Assembly: GCA_963806145.1 (NCBI GenBank)
Contig: CAWDXD010000043.1
Coordinates: 1-64,000 of the forward strand
Length of the DNA stretch: 64,000 bases
Source: DASXKD01 sp963806145
GTDB lineage: Bacteria; Actinomycetota; Actinomycetes; Streptosporangiales; Streptosporangiaceae
Direction: 5' to 3'
Shown here: positions 43,586-52,519 of the stretch, one piece after another
Layout of the letters: every line of letters begins with the position of its first letter
Position numbering within the stretch: the stretch's first letter is position 1
The notes under the pieces: generated by a model
Seen by the model: the letters and a program-made list of their open reading frames with translations, nothing else
Database searches by the model: none
What the model was told of the DNA's origin: nothing
Program-made: the position numbers and the translations under genes

Positions 43586-44947
43586 GTGACCGCGGACCCC
43601 GGCGAGCCCCCGGCCGGGACGGCGGACGCCACGATGGTGACCGACCTCAACGCCGCCCCTGAGGCCGCCGCGGCCGACGTCCCGCCCGTGCTCCTCGCCC
43701 AGTCGCTGGGCCAGTACCTCCGGGCCTGGCGGCTCCAGGTCCGCAGTGGCAACAGCGGTGTCCTGCCCGTGGTCCTGGCCATGGTGCTGGTCGCCGTCGC
43801 GTTCGAGATCGTCACCCCCGAGCACGCCTTCCTGCGGCCGAGCAACCTCGTCTACATAGTCGGGCTGAGCACCGTGTACATGATGCTGGCGATGGCTGAG
43901 ACAGTGGTCCTGCTCCTCGCAGAGATCGACCTCTCGGTCGGCGCGGTCGCGCTTCTCGGCGGGGTGATCGCCTTCAAGCTGGTCCAGCAGTCCGGGCCGG
44001 GCTGGCCGTGGTGGGCAGCGACGCTCGCCGCGCTCGCTTGCTGCGGCGTGTTCGGCGCCCTCCAAGGGACGCTGACTGCCCGGCTCAAGATCCCATCCTT
44101 CGTCGTGACCCTGGCTGGGTTCCTTCTTTGCTCGGGAATCCTCGTCGTCATCCTCGGCGGGGCCAACGGCTTCTTGACCGTGAGCGCTGCGGTACCCAAC
44201 CAGCGCGTCATCTATTACATGGTCCAGGGGGTGATCGCCCCCGTTGTCGGCTGGGTAGCCCTGGCGGTGGTGGTCGGGGCCGCTGGCGCGGCCCTCTGGC
44301 TACGCGCGGCCGCGAGGCGACGCCAGGGCCTGGTGGCTCCCCCGGTCGGCCTGACAGTAATCCGAATCGCCCTGGTGGCGGTAGTCGGGGTCGCTGTGCT
44401 GCTGATCTGCACTGTCAACCGCGGAACCGCCCTCGTGCGGGTGGAGGGGGTTCCGTGGGTGATCCCGATCGTCCTCGTCGTCCTCGGCGCCTGGACGCTC
44501 CTGCTGCAGCGGACCCGCTTCGGCCGCTACGTCTATGCCATCGGTGGCAACCCCGAAGCGGCCCGCCGCGCCGGCGTCAGCCTCGCCGCCATCCGCACCT
44601 GGGCGTTCGCGTTGTGCTCGGCGACCGCCGGCCTGGGCGGCATACTGCTCGGTTCTTTTTTCTTCGGTGAGTACAGCACCAATACGGCGGACCCCGGTCA
44701 GCTCGTCCTGTACGCGGTGGCCGCCGCCGTTATCGGCGGGGTCAGCCTCTTCGGTGGCCGGGGTAAGGCAATCCACGGTGTTCTCGGCGGCCTGCTCATC
44801 GGCGGCATTGCCTACGGCGTGTCCCTTCTCAACTTGGGTACATTGGCCACGCCGCTGGAATACATCGTGCCGGGCGCCGTGCTTCTAGCCGCAGTGGCGG
44901 TTGACGTGCTGTCACGGCGCGGGACCGGGAGCGTGACCCGTGTCTGA
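43586..44947 (+). CDS. Sugar-type ABC transporter permease 1 (XylH-like)
   Basis: A 453-residue inner-membrane permease with about ten hydrophobic segments. VLLLAEIDLSVGAVALLGG matches the conserved EIDLSVG region, and TRFGRYVYAIGGNPEAARRAGVSL matches the cytoplasmic coupling loop that contacts the ATPase. A 60-residue polar N-terminus precedes the first segment. GTG 43586 starts 27 bases after the ATPase stop; the next gene overlaps by eight bases. Confidence 0.92.
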   Translation: MTADPGEPPAGTADATMVTDLNAAPEAAAADVPPVLLAQSLGQYLRAWRLQVRSGNSGVLPVVLAMVLVAVAFEIVTPEHAFLRPSNLVYIVGLSTVYMMLAMAETVVLLLAEIDLSVGAVALLGGVIAFKLVQQSGPGWPWWAATLAALACCGVFGALQGTLTARLKIPSFVVTLAGFLLCSGILVVILGGANGFLTVSAAVPNQRVIYYMVQGVIAPVVGWVALAVVVGAAGAALWLRAAARRRQGLVAPPVGLTVIRIALVAVVGVAVLLICTVNRGTALVRVEGVPWVIPIVLVVLGAWTLLLQRTRFGRYVYAIGGNPEAARRAGVSLAAIRTWAFALCSATAGLGGILLGSFFFGEYSTNTADPGQLVLYAVAAAVIGGVSLFGGRGKAIHGVLGGLLIGGIAYGVSLLNLGTLATPLEYIVPGAVLLAAVAVDVLSRRGTGSVTRV

Positions 44948-46289
44948 CCTCCCCGTGACCACGGACTCGGGAGAGACCCCGAGCGGGACGGCCGACGCCA
45001 GTATGGTGACCGACCTCACCGCCGCCCCTGAGGCCGCCGCGGCCGACGTCCCACCCGAACTCCTCGCCCAGTCGCTGGGACAGTACCTCCGGGCCTGGTG
45101 GCTCCGGGTCCGCAGTGGCAACAGCGGTGTCCTGCCGGTGGTCCTGGGCATCCTGGTGGTCGCCGTCAGCTTCCAGGTCGCGAACTCGCAGTTCCTGTCG
45201 GCGCTGAACCTGGTCAACCTCTTCGAGCAGAGCACCGTGTACATGGTGCTCGCGATGGCTGAGATCTTCGCCCTGCTCCTCGGAGAGATCGACCTTTCCG
45301 TCGGCCTCGTCATGGCGCTGGGCGCCGTCGTGGTCGCCGAGCTTGTGCAGCCGGGCGGCGCGAATTGGCCGTGGTGGGCGGCCATCATAGCGGCGTTGCT
45401 CGTTTGCTCCGCGGTCGGCGCCATCCAGGGATCGCTCGTGGCCCGGCTGAAGATGCCGTCGTTCATAGTCACTCTCGGCGGACTGCTGATCCTGGAGGGC
45501 GTGGCGATTATCGTCCTCGGCGGGTCGCTCGTGAGCATCGGCAACCCCCGGTTCACCAACGAGGTCGTCCTCTACGACATCTTCTATGGGCAGTTCGACC
45601 CGGTGGTGGGCTGGATCTTGCTGGCCGTGCTGGTCGGAGCCGCTGGCACCGGGCTCTGGCTGCGGGACGCCCGCAAGCGCCGCGCCGGCCTGGAGGCTCC
45701 GCCGCGCGGCCTCACCGCGATGAAGATCGCCCTCATGGCGGTGGCGGGAGTCGCGCTCGTCGCCATTTGCAACGTCAACCGAGCCCACTCCGGGACGATC
45801 GAGGGGGTTCCCTACATCATTCCGATCGTCCTGGTCGTGCTCGCGGCCTCGACGCTCCTGCTGCAGCGGACCCGCTTCGGCCGCTACGTGTATGCCATCG
45901 GCGGCAACCCCGAGGCGGCGCGGCGAGCCGGGGTCAGCCTGCCCACCGTCCGAACCTGGGGCTTCGTCCTCGCCGCCCTTACCTCCGGGATCGCCGGCGT
46001 GCTGTTCGCCTCGTGGCAGGTCTCGCTGACCACCAACATCATCAAGACCGCCAACAGCTACGTGCTGCTGGCGGTGGCCGCGGCCGTCATCGGTGGCACC
46101 AGCCTCTTCGGCGGCCGGGGCAAGACCATCCACGGCGTACTGGGCGGCCTCGTCATCGGTGCCATCTACAACGGCCTCTACCTGCTAGGCGTGTCGAGCC
46201 AGTGGATTGACGTCGTGGTCGCCGCGGTGCTACTCGTGGCGGCGGCCGTCGATGTCCTCTCCCGCCGAGGCGCGCCGCGCCAAGCGTGA
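44940..46289 (+). CDS. Sugar-type ABC transporter permease 2, paralogue of permease 1
   Basis: A 449-residue permease closely related to its neighbour: both share MVTDL.AAPEAAAADVPP, LLAQSLGQYLRAW and VRSGNSGVLPVVL in the N-terminal extension, EIDLSVG and the identical loop TRFGRYVYAIGGNPEAARRAGVSL. They arose by tandem duplication and probably form a heterodimer. The GTG start overlaps permease 1. Uninterrupted. Confidence 0.92.
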   Translation: MSDLPVTTDSGETPSGTADASMVTDLTAAPEAAAADVPPELLAQSLGQYLRAWWLRVRSGNSGVLPVVLGILVVAVSFQVANSQFLSALNLVNLFEQSTVYMVLAMAEIFALLLGEIDLSVGLVMALGAVVVAELVQPGGANWPWWAAIIAALLVCSAVGAIQGSLVARLKMPSFIVTLGGLLILEGVAIIVLGGSLVSIGNPRFTNEVVLYDIFYGQFDPVVGWILLAVLVGAAGTGLWLRDARKRRAGLEAPPRGLTAMKIALMAVAGVALVAICNVNRAHSGTIEGVPYIIPIVLVVLAASTLLLQRTRFGRYVYAIGGNPEAARRAGVSLPTVRTWGFVLAALTSGIAGVLFASWQVSLTTNIIKTANSYVLLAVAAAVIGGTSLFGGRGKTIHGVLGGLVIGAIYNGLYLLGVSSQWIDVVVAAVLLVAAAVDVLSRRGAPRQA

Positions 46290-46321
46290 CCTCAGCGGAA
46301 GCCATCGGCAGGGGGCGCAGG

Positions 46322-46337
46322 GCGCAGTAGCCTGCGC
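46322..46337. terminator. Short stem-loop before mug
   Basis: GCGCAG (46322-46327) pairs with CTGCGC (46332-46337) over a TAGC loop, 33 bases after the permease stop and just before the mug GTG. Weak as a terminator. Confidence 0.3.
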
Positions 46338-46340
46338 ACT

Positions 46341-46976
46341 GTGAGGCGCAAGTCGATTGCGGATAACAGCCGCCCGGCCCCGGAGCAGTTGCTCGCGGCC
46401 CGGGACACGACGATTCCGGACGTGGTGGCGCCGGGGCTGCGGGTGCTGTTCTCCGGGATCAATCCGGGGCTGTACTCGGCGGCCACCGGGTACCACTTCG
46501 CCCGGCCCGGCAACCGGTTCTGGCCCGCGCTGCATGCCTCGGGGTTCACCCCGCGCCTGCTCCGCCCGGCCGAGCAGCGGGAGCTGCTGCCACTGGGCCT
46601 CGGCATCACCAACGTCGTCGCCCGCGCGACCGCCAGCGCCGCCGAACTGACCCCGGCCGAGATCCGCGACGGCGGCGCGGCACTGGCCGCCAAGGTGGGC
46701 CGGCTGCGCCCCCACTGGGTGGCGGTCGTGGGGATCACGGTGTACCGGACAGCGTTCGGCCACCCCGGCGCGACGATTGGGCGGCAGGAACACACGCTGG
46801 GCGGCGCCAGCCTCTGGGTACTGCCCAATCCCAGCGGGCTGAACGCCTCATACCAGATCGGCCGGCTCGCAGCAGAGTTTGGGCGCCTTCGGGCGGCTGC
46901 CTTTCAGCCCGAGAAAAATACGGACAGCATTTGGGTACCCGCGTTGCTGGCCTGCATCCACTCGGCCGAGGAGTAG
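46341..46976 (+). CDS. mug: G/U mismatch-specific uracil/thymine-DNA glycosylase
   Basis: A 211-residue repair enzyme. The catalytic region is VLFSGINPGLYSAATGYHFARPGNRFWPAL; the second motif is LPNPSGLNASYQ. The family usually ends soon after this; here 36 unusual residues follow (LAAEFGRLRAAAFQPEKNTDSIWVPALL...), and a degenerate second copy of the 3' end lies just downstream. GTG 46341 is the start. Confidence 0.88.
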   Translation: MRRKSIADNSRPAPEQLLAARDTTIPDVVAPGLRVLFSGINPGLYSAATGYHFARPGNRFWPALHASGFTPRLLRPAEQRELLPLGLGITNVVARATASAAELTPAEIRDGGAALAAKVGRLRPHWVAVVGITVYRTAFGHPGATIGRQEHTLGGASLWVLPNPSGLNASYQIGRLAAEFGRLRAAAFQPEKNTDSIWVPALLACIHSAEE

Positions 46977-46986
46977 TTTTCGGCGC

Positions 46987-47060
46987 CTTGAGCGGTTTGA
47001 ACGCACACTGGAATGACGCCGCGCTGGGCGCCGAGTTCGCCCGGCTCCGCAAGCCGCCTG
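46987..47060 (+). pseudogene. Degenerate second copy of the mug 3' end
   Basis: In frame this reads LSGLNAHWNDAALGAEFARLRKP, parallel to PSGLNASYQIGRLAAEFGRLRAAA inside mug about 155 bases upstream. It lacks the rest of the gene. A mug end displaced by an insertion or a partial duplication would give this picture. Confidence 0.6.
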
Positions 47061-47198
47061 CTGACCGGCCCGCCCCGGATCCCGGGCGGCTGGGGGCGGA
47101 CGGTTGCGGGTCTATGCGTAATGTTCAGGGGTAAAAGCAAGGGCGGCCCGCGACCCGCTGGCCGCTCTCGGACGGCCACAAGCCCCGGGAGAGCTCCG

Positions 47199-48923
47199 AT
47201 GACATCCACGCAGGACGGACAGGCCACCGCTGACCTCAAGCCAACACTGGCCGCGCTCGTGGCCAAGCACGCGGAGCGGCTCGATGCGGCGCTGGCCGCG
47301 ATCACCGGGCGCGGCTACTGGTCGGCCTACCCCGAGTCGCCGAGCCCGCGGGTGTACGGGGAGGGCACGGCCGAGGCCGGGAAGGCCGCGTTCGAGGCGC
47401 ACCTGGGCAAGCCGTTCCCGCTGGGCCAGCCGGGGGCGGACGGGCAGGCCGGCGGCGAGGTCTCGCCGTACGGCCTTGACCTCGGCGTCAGCTACGAGCA
47501 CCTGGGCGCGGACGCGCTGATCGCCGCGGCCACCGCGGCGCTGCCCGGCTGGCGGGCGGCGGGCCCACAGGTCCGCGCGGCGGTGTGCCTGGAGATTCTC
47601 GACCGGATCAACGCCCGCAGCTTCGAGATCGCGCACGCGGTCATGCACACCAGCGGCCAGGCGTTCGTGATGTCGTTCCAGGCGGGCGGCACGCACGCGC
47701 AGGACCGGGCGCTGGAGGCAGTCGCCTACGCCTACGCCGAGCAGACCCGGCACGCCGACACCGCGGTGTGGGAGAAGCCGCAGGGCAAGCGGCCCGCGCT
47801 GCGGATGGAGAAGACGTTCACCCCGGTCCCCCGGGGCATCGCCCTGGTCGTGGGCTGCACCACGTTCCCGACCTGGAACGCCTACCCGGGGCTGTTCGCC
47901 AGCCTCGCCACCGGCAACGCGGTGATCGTCAAGCCGCACCCAGGCGCGGTGCTCCCGCTGGCGATCACGGTGTCGGTGATGCGCGAGGTGCTCGGCGAAT
48001 ACGGTTTCGACCCGAACCTGGCCCTGCTCGCGGCCGAGGCCCCGGGCGAGGGCCTGGCCAAGGTCCTCGCCGTCCGGCCGGAAATCAAGATCGTCGACTT
48101 CACCGGGTCCACCGCGTTCGGTGACTGGCTGGAGGAGAACGCCCGCCAGGCCCGGGTCTACACCGAGAAGGCCGGCGTGAACATGGTGCTGATCGAGTCC
48201 ACGCACGACTACGCGGGCATGCTCGCCAACCTGGCGTTCTCGCTGGTGCTTTACAGCGGCCAGATGTGCACCACCCCGCAGGACCTGCTGGTGCCCGCCG
48301 AAGGCATCGACACCGACCAGGGCCACAAGGACGTCGCGGAACTGGCCGCCGACCTGGGCGCGGCGATCGACGCCACGATGGGGCCGGACGCCCAGGCGGT
48401 GGAATTGCTCGGCGCGATCGTCAACGACGGGGTGCTCGGCCGGCTGGACGCCGCCGCCGCGCGGGCCACCGGCGCCGGGCGGGTGGCGGTGCCGAGCAGG
48501 ACCATCGGGCACCCCGGGTTCCCCGGTGCCCGGGTGCGCACCCCGCTGGTGGTGCACGCCTCGGCCGACTCGCCGGAGATCTCCGGCGAGTGCTTCGGGC
48601 CGGTCTCCTACCTGGTGTCCACCCCCGGCGCGACGGCCTCCGTGACCCTGTTCCGCCAGGTCGCCGGGGCCAAGGGCGCGCTGACCGCCAGCGTGTACTC
48701 GACCGACGAGTGGTACCTGGGGCAGGTGCGGGACGCGGCGCTCGACGTCGGCGTCGCCCTGTCGGAGAACCTCACCGGCGGGGTGTACGTCAACCAGACG
48801 GCCGCGTTCTCCGACTTCCACGCGACCGGCGCGAACCCGGCGGCGAACGCCAGCTACACCGACGGCGACTTCGTAGCGGGCCGGTTCCGCATCATCGGCG
48901 CCCGGCGCCACCTGCCCGGATAG
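47199..48923 (+). CDS. paaN: PaaN-type aldehyde dehydrogenase (phenylacetic acid degradation)
   Basis: A 574-residue aldehyde dehydrogenase-like protein. The N-terminus ITGRGYWSAYPESPSPRVYGE and AFEAHLGKPF is diagnostic of PaaN; GIALVVGCTTFPTWNAYPGLFASLATGNAVIVKPHP, IVDFTGSTAFGDWLEENA and Cys in LYSGQMCTTPQDLLVP give the catalytic core, and ISGECFGPVSYLV the C-terminal part. ATG 47199 follows GGGAGAGCTCC. No other paa genes are in the window. Confidence 0.9.
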   Translation: MTSTQDGQATADLKPTLAALVAKHAERLDAALAAITGRGYWSAYPESPSPRVYGEGTAEAGKAAFEAHLGKPFPLGQPGADGQAGGEVSPYGLDLGVSYEHLGADALIAAATAALPGWRAAGPQVRAAVCLEILDRINARSFEIAHAVMHTSGQAFVMSFQAGGTHAQDRALEAVAYAYAEQTRHADTAVWEKPQGKRPALRMEKTFTPVPRGIALVVGCTTFPTWNAYPGLFASLATGNAVIVKPHPGAVLPLAITVSVMREVLGEYGFDPNLALLAAEAPGEGLAKVLAVRPEIKIVDFTGSTAFGDWLEENARQARVYTEKAGVNMVLIESTHDYAGMLANLAFSLVLYSGQMCTTPQDLLVPAEGIDTDQGHKDVAELAADLGAAIDATMGPDAQAVELLGAIVNDGVLGRLDAAAARATGAGRVAVPSRTIGHPGFPGARVRTPLVVHASADSPEISGECFGPVSYLVSTPGATASVTLFRQVAGAKGALTASVYSTDEWYLGQVRDAALDVGVALSENLTGGVYVNQTAAFSDFHATGANPAANASYTDGDFVAGRFRIIGARRHLPG

Positions 48924-48951
48924 CCGCCCCGGGCGTTGCGCGAACCGGGGG

Positions 48952-49928
48952 TCAGCCGCGGCGGGCCAGCAGGGTGAGCAGGTCGTAGATCGACGGTCGC
49001 GGCGGCGATCGAGGTGATCTCCGCGTGGTCGTAGGCCGGCGCGACCTCGACCACGTCGCCGCCGACCAGGTTCAGCCCGGTCAGGCCGCGCAGCACGGAA
49101 AGCAGTTCCCGGCTGGTCAGGCCGCCTGATTCCGGGAGTGCCGGTGCCGGGCGCGAACGCCGGGTCGAGCACGTCGATGTCCAGGGACAGGTACACGGGC
49201 AGGCCGGCGGTTCGCTCGGTGATCACCCCGATCGTCTCGCGCACGCCCATGATGTCCACGTCGCTGGCCCGGATGGTGCGGAAGCCGAACCCGGCGTCGT
49301 CGGCCAGGTCGGCCCGGTCGTACAGCGGCCCGCGGATGCCGATGTGCACCGAGTGGTCCTCGACCAGGAGTTTCTCCTCGAAGGCACGGCGGAAGATGGT
49401 GCCGTGCGTGATGGGCGCGTCGAAGTAGGTGTCCCAGGTGTCCAGGTGCGCGTCGAAGTGGACGAGCGCGACCGGCCCGTGCTCCCTGGCCACGGCACGC
49501 AGCATCGGCAGGGCGATCGTATGGTCCCCGCCAATCGCGATGACGGTGCGGCCGCCGGTGACCAGCTCGGCCGCGTAGGCGCCGATCTGCTCCACCGCCG
49601 TGTCGATGGAGAACGGGGTGACCGGGACGTCCCCGGCGTCCACCACCTGGATCTCACGGAACGGGCTGCAGTCAAGCTCGACATGATGCCCCGGCCGCAG
49701 GTGCCGTGATGCCTGGCGGACGGCCATCGGGCCGAACCTGGCCCCCGGCCGGTACGACGTCCCGTTGTCGAACGGGACACCGAGGATCGCGACGTCGTAC
49801 CCGGAGACCCGGTCGATCTCCGGCAGCCGGGCGAACGTGGCCGCGCCCGCGAACCTGGGTACCAGGCGCCCGTCCACCGGCCCGACCGGCGGCCGTGGCG
49901 CGGACGTGGTTTGGCTCTGCTCTGGCAT
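48952..49928 (-). CDS. speB: Agmatinase/arginase (ureohydrolase) family enzyme, frameshifted
   Basis: Mn-dependent ureohydrolase. Metal motifs GGDHTIALP, HFDAHLDTWD and SLDIDVLDPAFAPGTGTPE are intact, with THGTIFRRA typical of agmatinases. An extra C near 49135 breaks the frame after GTGTP (restored: ESGGLTSRELLSVLRGLTGLNLVGGDVVEV), and an extra G near 48990 precedes the tail IYDLLTLLARRG. It may act with the decarboxylase at 28.9 kb on agmatine, or on guanidino compounds; the genes are not linked. Confidence 0.85.
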
Positions 49929-49970
49929 GGGAGGCCTCCTGTGCGTGGTGTCGGGCGCCGGGGACGGCCC

Positions 49971-50140
49971 TCAGGCCCTGGTGCGGGTGACGCCGCCGTT
50001 GGGCTGGAGCACCTGGCCGATCACCGCGCTGCCATCCGGCCCGGCCAGGGCCGGCGATCTCCTCGGGGTGGCGAGGCGGTGCACCGCGATCTGCTCGCGG
50101 TACCGCTGGCGCATCGCCTCCAGTGTGATCCCGGCGCGCA
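49971..50140 (-). pseudogene. C-terminal fragment of a short-chain dehydrogenase
   Basis: Reads AGITLEAMRQRYREQIAVHRLATP, then after an apparent indel LAGPDGSAVIGQVLQPNGGVTRTRA and stop, the usual SDR ending. The catalytic Ser-Tyr-Lys region is absent; the upstream side changes abruptly at about 50140 into unrelated sequence. Confidence 0.6.
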
Positions 50141-50141
50141 G

Positions 50142-50210
50142 GCCCTGCACATCCACAAGCAGACGCTCGGCTACCGGATCCGCAAGATCGAGCAGCTCAC
50201 GGGGTTCACC
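50142..50210 (+). pseudogene. Fragment of a PucR/CdaR-type C-terminal helix-turn-helix
   Basis: ALHIHKQTLGYRIRKIEQLTG matches the conserved end of PucR-family regulators (normally HVHRNTLxYRLxRIEELTG). Nothing before it belongs to such a protein. It butts head to head against the SDR fragment. Confidence 0.55.
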
Positions 50211-50538
50211 TGCACCAACGCCACCGCCAAGGCGGACCTGAAGAACTACGGGTTCGCGGTCCTGCCCGCCGGCACCGCACCTGGCGACTGCGGCTCCGCA
50301 AGCTAACCAGGCCGTTGCCCTGGCCCATGGCAGGAGCGACCAGGCACCGAGCCCCGCCGTTCTTACCGTCGGACCCCGGCAGGCCCGCACACCGGCTGCA
50401 CACCGGCCGCACGCCTAGCGCGCGGCCGGTGTGCGACCTCCGGTGGCAGCCGCCGCAGGCTATCGACGATGAGCAACACGAACGGGTCTTTGACGGGAGC
50501 ACCTCTTCGGCGCGGGTGCGGAAGGTTACGCTGCTGGC
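50211..50538. other. Intergenic region without a recognised gene
   Basis: The translation after the HTH fragment (KNYGFAVLPAGTAPGD) matches nothing I know. The sequence GCAGGCCCGCACACCGGCTGCACACCGGCCGCACGCC at about 50380-50416 is a loose CACCGGC(C/T)GC repeat. No gene is supported. Confidence 0.35.
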
Positions 50539-50916
50539 ATGGGCGCTTCCAGGCTTTCCCCGGACGAGATCCGTGCCGCGGCCGAAGTCCACAACGAGCT
50601 CGGGCCCGATTACCAGGACGCCGTTGTGGAGTCGTTCCTAGAAAAGATCGACAAGGAAGTCGGTGCCCGGATCGACGCGCGGCTCGCGTCCGCGCGGCAA
50701 GCCGAGACCCGCGTATCTGACCCGGCTCTGGACAGGCAGCGCTCGCAACTCGGCGCCATGGTGGCTGGGTCGGTGTTCGCGGCGCTGGCTTCCGGAGCCG
50801 CCGTCGAATGGTCAGTTCATTACCCAGGCTCATCGCCGGTCAAAGCGCTGGCCACCGTCTGGGCGATCCTCGCCGTCGTCTACATCGCCTGCGCCTGGCG
50901 GCTGCGCCGCCGCTGA
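50539..50916 (+). CDS. Small membrane protein, unknown function
   Basis: A 125-residue protein. The N-terminal half is charged and helical (LSPDEIRAAAEVHNELGPDYQDAVVESFLEKIDKEVGARID in pieces) and the C-terminal half has two hydrophobic segments, AMVAGSVFAALASGAAVEW and LATVWAILAVVYIACAW, ending RLRRR. This is the common small actinobacterial membrane-protein pattern; the role is unknown. ATG 50539 is the first start. Confidence 0.65.
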   Translation: MGASRLSPDEIRAAAEVHNELGPDYQDAVVESFLEKIDKEVGARIDARLASARQAETRVSDPALDRQRSQLGAMVAGSVFAALASGAAVEWSVHYPGSSPVKALATVWAILAVVYIACAWRLRRR

Positions 50917-50984
50917 GCTTCTCCCCTCCGCTGCCAGGCCGGTCGCAGGGACCTATACGGCCGGGTCCGGCCTACACTGATCAC

Positions 50985-51281
50985 GTGGAGACTAATCCGG
51001 CAGAGGGCTGGTACCGGGATCCTTTCGCTATCCATGAAGATCGCTGGATGTCGCAAGGGCGGCCGACCAAGCTGGTCCGCGATGGCGCTACCGAGTCTTA
51101 CGATCCGCCCCCGGACCTGCCGCTTCCGGCCACGCTCGTGCCGGTCGACAGCGGCACAGCCGCCGGCAGTTCCGGTGAGGCCGGCCAGGAGTCCGGCTAC
51201 GGTAACCGGCGGGCCCGCCGGGCGGCTCTTGATGCAATCAGCGGCGGGGCCATCGTCGATGAGCCCGGAGGCGACTGGTAG
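50985..51281 (+). CDS. Small hypothetical protein with GWYRDPF motif
   Basis: A 98-residue soluble protein beginning VETNPAEGWYRDPFAIHEDRWMS. The WYxDP...RW pattern recalls the N-terminal motif of DUF2510-like actinobacterial proteins. The rest is acidic and low in complexity. GTG 50985 is chosen since the motif normally sits at the N-terminus. It follows the membrane-protein gene by 68 bases and may be cotranscribed. Confidence 0.6.
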   Translation: METNPAEGWYRDPFAIHEDRWMSQGRPTKLVRDGATESYDPPPDLPLPATLVPVDSGTAAGSSGEAGQESGYGNRRARRAALDAISGGAIVDEPGGDW

Positions 51282-51993
51282 CCAGCCGCGCGCAATGCCG
51301 CGTGATTGTCCGCGTGCCAGCGGGTCCTGACGAACTCGGCGTCGCCGAAGAACTGCCGCGGGTCAGGGGCCCAGAGCGTTCTACGGTAGTACTTCCGGCG
51401 CCATCCCCCCGGTGCCGCTGGATTCGCGAAACGGCAGGCGAAGGCCGAACCGCGCGCCGTCCCGATCAGCACCGCCACCAACACCCCTGGCAAGCCCATC
51501 CGCCCCGTTAGCCCCGGGATTCCCCGCGGGATCGTGATCACGCCCTGACCTGCACGGCTCACAGGCTACGCGGAGACGCGCTAACGCCAGTCGCCGATGA
51601 CATAGCTGTCGCTGTGGCTGTAGCCCGCGTCGTTCGGCCGGTGCATGGTCACGCCTTGAATGCGGATGCGGATGCGGAATCCGCGCACGGCCGGATGACC
51701 ACAGGCGACACTTCTGCCATTGCTCCCCCTACGGGCCTGGCCTAGCCCCCGGACGGGCCTCCGCGCCGGCCCCGGGGAGCGGCCCCTCCCGGCGACGACG
51801 CAGCATGGCGGCCACGAGAGCGGCCCATCGTAGTATCTCCGGCGCCGTACCCGCGGTCCCGCAGGTTCGCGAAACGGCGGGCGAAGGCCTATCCGAGGCA
51901 GGAAACTGAGGGGCAATGACCAGGTCGGCCAAGCGAGAAATGTCGGCCCCTATCGAAATCTGGTTCTAAAATCATTAACTATGTGGGCATGAC
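51282..51993. other. Long intergenic region with a diverged repeat pair
   Basis: No gene is supported over about 710 bases. Two related segments, 51386-51446 and 51830-51889, align at roughly three-quarters identity around GTAGTAT.TCCGGCGCC and TTCGCGAAACGGC.GGCGAAGGCC. A short GCGGATGCGGATGCGG run lies at about 51661-51676. Confidence 0.45.
51386..51889 (+). repeat. Diverged direct repeat pair of about 60 bp
   Basis: Copy A is 51386-51446 and copy B 51830-51889, same orientation, 444 bases apart. Their conserved core is TTCGCGAAACGGC(A/G)GGCGAAGGCC. They may be remnants of a duplicated gene or a small element. Confidence 0.5.
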
Positions 51994-52509
51994 ATGAACG
52001 AACGGATGAGAGACTCAGCGTTCGCCTCCAATATCAACCCGAGCTGGACCGGGGCCGTGGGCGGCTACTACGGCGGCCCGGACGCCTTCAACGTGTGGGC
52101 GGCGGGAGAGTGGAAGCAGTTCCACAAAAACCGGAAGCTTCCCATCTGGGTCGGTGGCCTGGACGGCGCCGGTGAGGCCAGGAAGGCCGTCGAGGCCCTT
52201 CGTGACCTGGGCGTTCCCCAGCATGTCTACACCGCGGTCGACATGGAAGGCCGGGTGGACGACACCTACGTGGACAACTTCGGCCAGGTCCTGCAGGCGG
52301 CCGGGTACAAGGTCTGGGTCTACGGGCAGGCATCCTCGGTGTTCGGCAACCCCCGGCTCAACGGGTACTGGGTGGCCGACTATGCCGGCAAGGGCCCGTT
52401 CATGTACGACCACAGGCACGTGCGGGCCACGCAGTACGCCGAGGGCCAGAACTACGACAGTTCCACGGTGCGGGACTGGACCTACAACTCCGGCACGTGG
52501 TGGATGTAG
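51994..52509 (+). CDS. DUF1906/glycoside hydrolase-like TIM-barrel protein
   Basis: A 171-residue protein. YYGGPDAFNVWAAGEWKQF, LPIWVGG, YTAVDMEG (Asp and Glu at the end of a strand, as in GH25-like barrels), KVWVYGQASSVFG and YWVADYAG resemble the Rv2525c/DUF1906 family, though it is short and has no signal peptide from this start. It converges on the XRE gene with 10 bases between stops. Confidence 0.55.
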   Translation: MNERMRDSAFASNINPSWTGAVGGYYGGPDAFNVWAAGEWKQFHKNRKLPIWVGGLDGAGEARKAVEALRDLGVPQHVYTAVDMEGRVDDTYVDNFGQVLQAAGYKVWVYGQASSVFGNPRLNGYWVADYAGKGPFMYDHRHVRATQYAEGQNYDSSTVRDWTYNSGTWWM

Positions 52510-52519
52510 GGACGGTTCG

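Noticed and set aside
41712..46289. CRISPR or other repeat array suggested by repeated sequence in the two permease genes
   Set aside because: The repetition is gene duplication with conserved reading frames.
46979..47160. Tyrosine-recombinase attachment site at the mug 3' end
   Set aside because: No integrase gene, no exact core repeat and no element-sized segment between the copies.
51581..51916. Minus-strand frame ending GYSHSDSYVIGDWR as a small gene
   Set aside because: The tail looks ordered but the rest is low-complexity, with no ribosome site or family match; not enough support.
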